NCBI RefSeq assembly: GCF_021295395.1
Contig: NZ_JAIWOU010000001.1
Coordinates: 1,418,501 to 1,482,500, forward strand
Source: Komagataeibacter sp. FNDCR2
GTDB lineage: Bacteria; Pseudomonadota; Alphaproteobacteria; Acetobacterales; Acetobacteraceae
Length of the DNA stretch: 64,000 nucleotides
Direction of reading: 5' to 3'
Part shown: positions 60,617 through 64,000 of the stretch, in pieces
Numbering within the stretch: position 1 is the first letter of the stretch
Layout: each line of letters starts with the position of its first letter
The notes under the pieces: generated by a model
The model's database searches: none
What the model saw: the letters and a program-made list of their open reading frames with translations, nothing else
What the model was told of the DNA's origin: nothing
Position numbers and translations under genes: made by a program

Positions 60617-61252
60617 ATGACCGATCGCCGCAACCCAAGGATTTCCGTCCGCAAACAGCCCGGCCAGGCACGTTCGGCAGCACTTGTCGCCACGATTCTG
60701 GAAGCGGCTGTTCGTGTTCTGGCCGAGGAAGGCGCCACACGCTTCACCACGGCCCGTGTGGCGGAGAAAGCCGGTGTCAGCATCGGTTCGCTCTACCAGT
60801 ATTTTCCCAACAAGGCCGCCATCCTGTTCCGGCTCCAGACCGACGAATGGCTGGAGACGACCGCAATGCTGCGCAATACGCTTGAAGATGCTGGCAAACC
60901 ACCGCTGGCGCGTTTGCGAGTACTGACCCATGCTTTCATCCGTTCGGAATGCGCAGAAGCATCCGTCCGTATAGCACTCGACGATGCCGCCCCCCTCTAT
61001 CGGGATGCACCAGAAGCCGCAGAAGTGCGACAGGCGGGGAATAACATCCTCCAGCGCTTTATGCGCGAGGTCCTGCCGAACGCCACGAACGACGAGCGCA
61101 CCCTGGCAGGTGACCTCATCAGGATGACTTTCGGTGCGGTCGGCAAGGCGTTCTCGGAGACACCCCGAAGCGACGTGGAAATCAAAGCTTATGCCGATGC
61201 CATGGCCGATATGTTCGAAGCGTATCTGCTCCGGCTCTCCGGAAACATCTGA
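60617..61252 (+). CDS. TetR-family transcriptional regulator
   Basis: 211 residues. N-terminal helix-turn-helix: ALVATILEAAVRVLAEEGATRFTTARVAEKAGVSIGSLYQYFPNKAAIL (about residues 24-72). The C-terminal ligand domain has the TetR_C pattern with several Arg/Asp helices. Divergent from the O-methyltransferase over 105 bases, where its operator should lie. Ligand unknown. Confidence 0.93.
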   Translation: MTDRRNPRISVRKQPGQARSAALVATILEAAVRVLAEEGATRFTTARVAEKAGVSIGSLYQYFPNKAAILFRLQTDEWLETTAMLRNTLEDAGKPPLARLRVLTHAFIRSECAEASVRIALDDAAPLYRDAPEAAEVRQAGNNILQRFMREVLPNATNDERTLAGDLIRMTFGAVGKAFSETPRSDVEIKAYADAMADMFEAYLLRLSGNI

Positions 61253-61425
61253 TCGGAATCTGTCATCCGAATGTCGGCCGCTCTACGAGCGTCAGACCAC
61301 CTTTCGGCTCAGTCAGAAGACGTCCCAGCTTACATTCACACACTTGTGACATTCGACAAAAATGCGCCGGATTACCTTTCCGTCTGTTTCCTATGTGTTT
61401 CCTGCGGTGGAAATTTAGACGCAAA

Positions 61426-61450
61426 AAACCCGCCTTTGGGTGGCGGGTTT
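61426..61450 (-). terminator. rrn operon terminator
   Basis: AAACCCGCC / GGCGGGTTT stem with the loop TTTGGGT; read on the minus strand it ends in a run of T (GGGTTTTTTGC), directly behind the tRNA gene. Confidence 0.85.
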
Positions 61451-61477
61451 ATCGTGTCCTATGAAGGACTTATTGTA

Positions 61478-61554
<77 letters not shown>

Positions 61555-61575
61555 ATTGTGAGGGGGATTGGAAGA

Positions 61576-61690
61576 CCTGGCGGCGACCGACTTTCCCGTG
61601 CCTTAAGGCACAGTATCATGGGCGCTGGGGTATTTCACGGCCGAGTTCGGGATGGGATCGGGTGGATCATTCCCCGCCATGGCCACCAGG
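61576..61690 (-). rRNA. rrf: 5S ribosomal RNA
   Basis: 115 bases. Ends CCTGGTGGCC (5') and GCCGCCAGG (3') pair as helix I; the middle contains the conserved ATCCCGAACTC loop. Sits between 23S and the initiator tRNA on the minus strand. Confidence 0.95.
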
Positions 61691-61804
61691 TCATCCAGTC
61701 CCCCTGATTGAGGGGAGAGGATGTGGATGGGTTGGTGTGTTTTGTATGAGTGTTGAGAGTGGATGACTGCTGTGCATGTATGTTGCCACGATTGTGGCGA
61801 TGGA

Positions 61805-64000
<2,196 letters not shown>

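Noticed and set aside
60512..60931. N-terminal extension of the O-methyltransferase frame to 363 residues
   Set aside because: The extra 140 codons are antisense to the TetR gene and not methyltransferase-like; the ATG at 60511 fits the family.

Overview
The window looks like a chromosomal segment of a GC-rich alphaproteobacterium, most likely an acetic acid bacterium of the Komagataeibacter/Gluconacetobacter type. The basis is codon use, an IS1031-like IS5-family element, TonB receptors next to sulfonate genes, and an rrn operon ending 23S-5S-initiator tRNA. The genus is an inference from gene content; no search was run.

Layout. 1-4.5 kb (+): a DyP peroxidase with an encapsulin-targeting tail and its encapsulin shell, followed by a stress cluster (phosphoribosyltransferase, Hsp20, CBS-BON protein, baeRF/host-attachment protein). 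5.7-20.8 kb (+): a complete nuo operon (nuoA, B, CD fusion, E to N) of the E. coli type, with translationally coupled genes, closed by a small CBS protein. 20.8-26.4 kb: a siderophore-type TonB receptor with a Fur-box-like site, a recombinase remnant, a chemoreceptor and a PfpI/DJ-1 protein. 26.5-33.5 kb: a sulfonate-utilisation locus, with a TonB receptor divergent from ssuC-ssuB-ssuA, then ssuD. 33.8-37.7 kb: a small coiled-coil gene, an IS relic, an orphan exported protein, and an Rrf2 regulator with a cupin and an epimerase.

37.7-56.5 kb is accessory DNA. It contains decayed genes, a Xre/RES toxin-antitoxin pair, an RNase A-like polymorphic toxin split by an IS1031-like element but with its putative immunity gene intact, the left end of a Mu-like prophage (three attL-like repeats, repressor, Ner, ParB-like, MuA) cut off by an IS427-like element, and a 2.7-kb IS5-family transposon carrying passenger genes. 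That transposon has 17-bp inverted repeats and a TGA target duplication and splits another gene. The last item is a two-gene operon of a NYN-type nuclease and a NACHT-type NTPase, a candidate defence module and the most interesting locus here.

56.5-61.3 kb: an HxlR regulator divergent from an old-yellow-enzyme reductase and an aldehyde dehydrogenase, and an O-methyltransferase divergent from a TetR regulator. 61.4-64 kb (-): rrn terminator, initiator tRNA-Met, 5S rRNA and most of a 23S rRNA running off the window.

How the genes work together. Nuo supplies proton-pumping NADH oxidation. The encapsulin/DyP pair and the Hsp20/CBS/PRTase cluster suggest oxidative and acid stress handling. The ssu genes scavenge sulfur from sulfonates. 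The accessory region shows repeated insertion: IS elements have sequentially disabled a toxin, a prophage and an unknown gene, leaving the toxin-antitoxin pair and the NYN/NACHT pair apparently intact.
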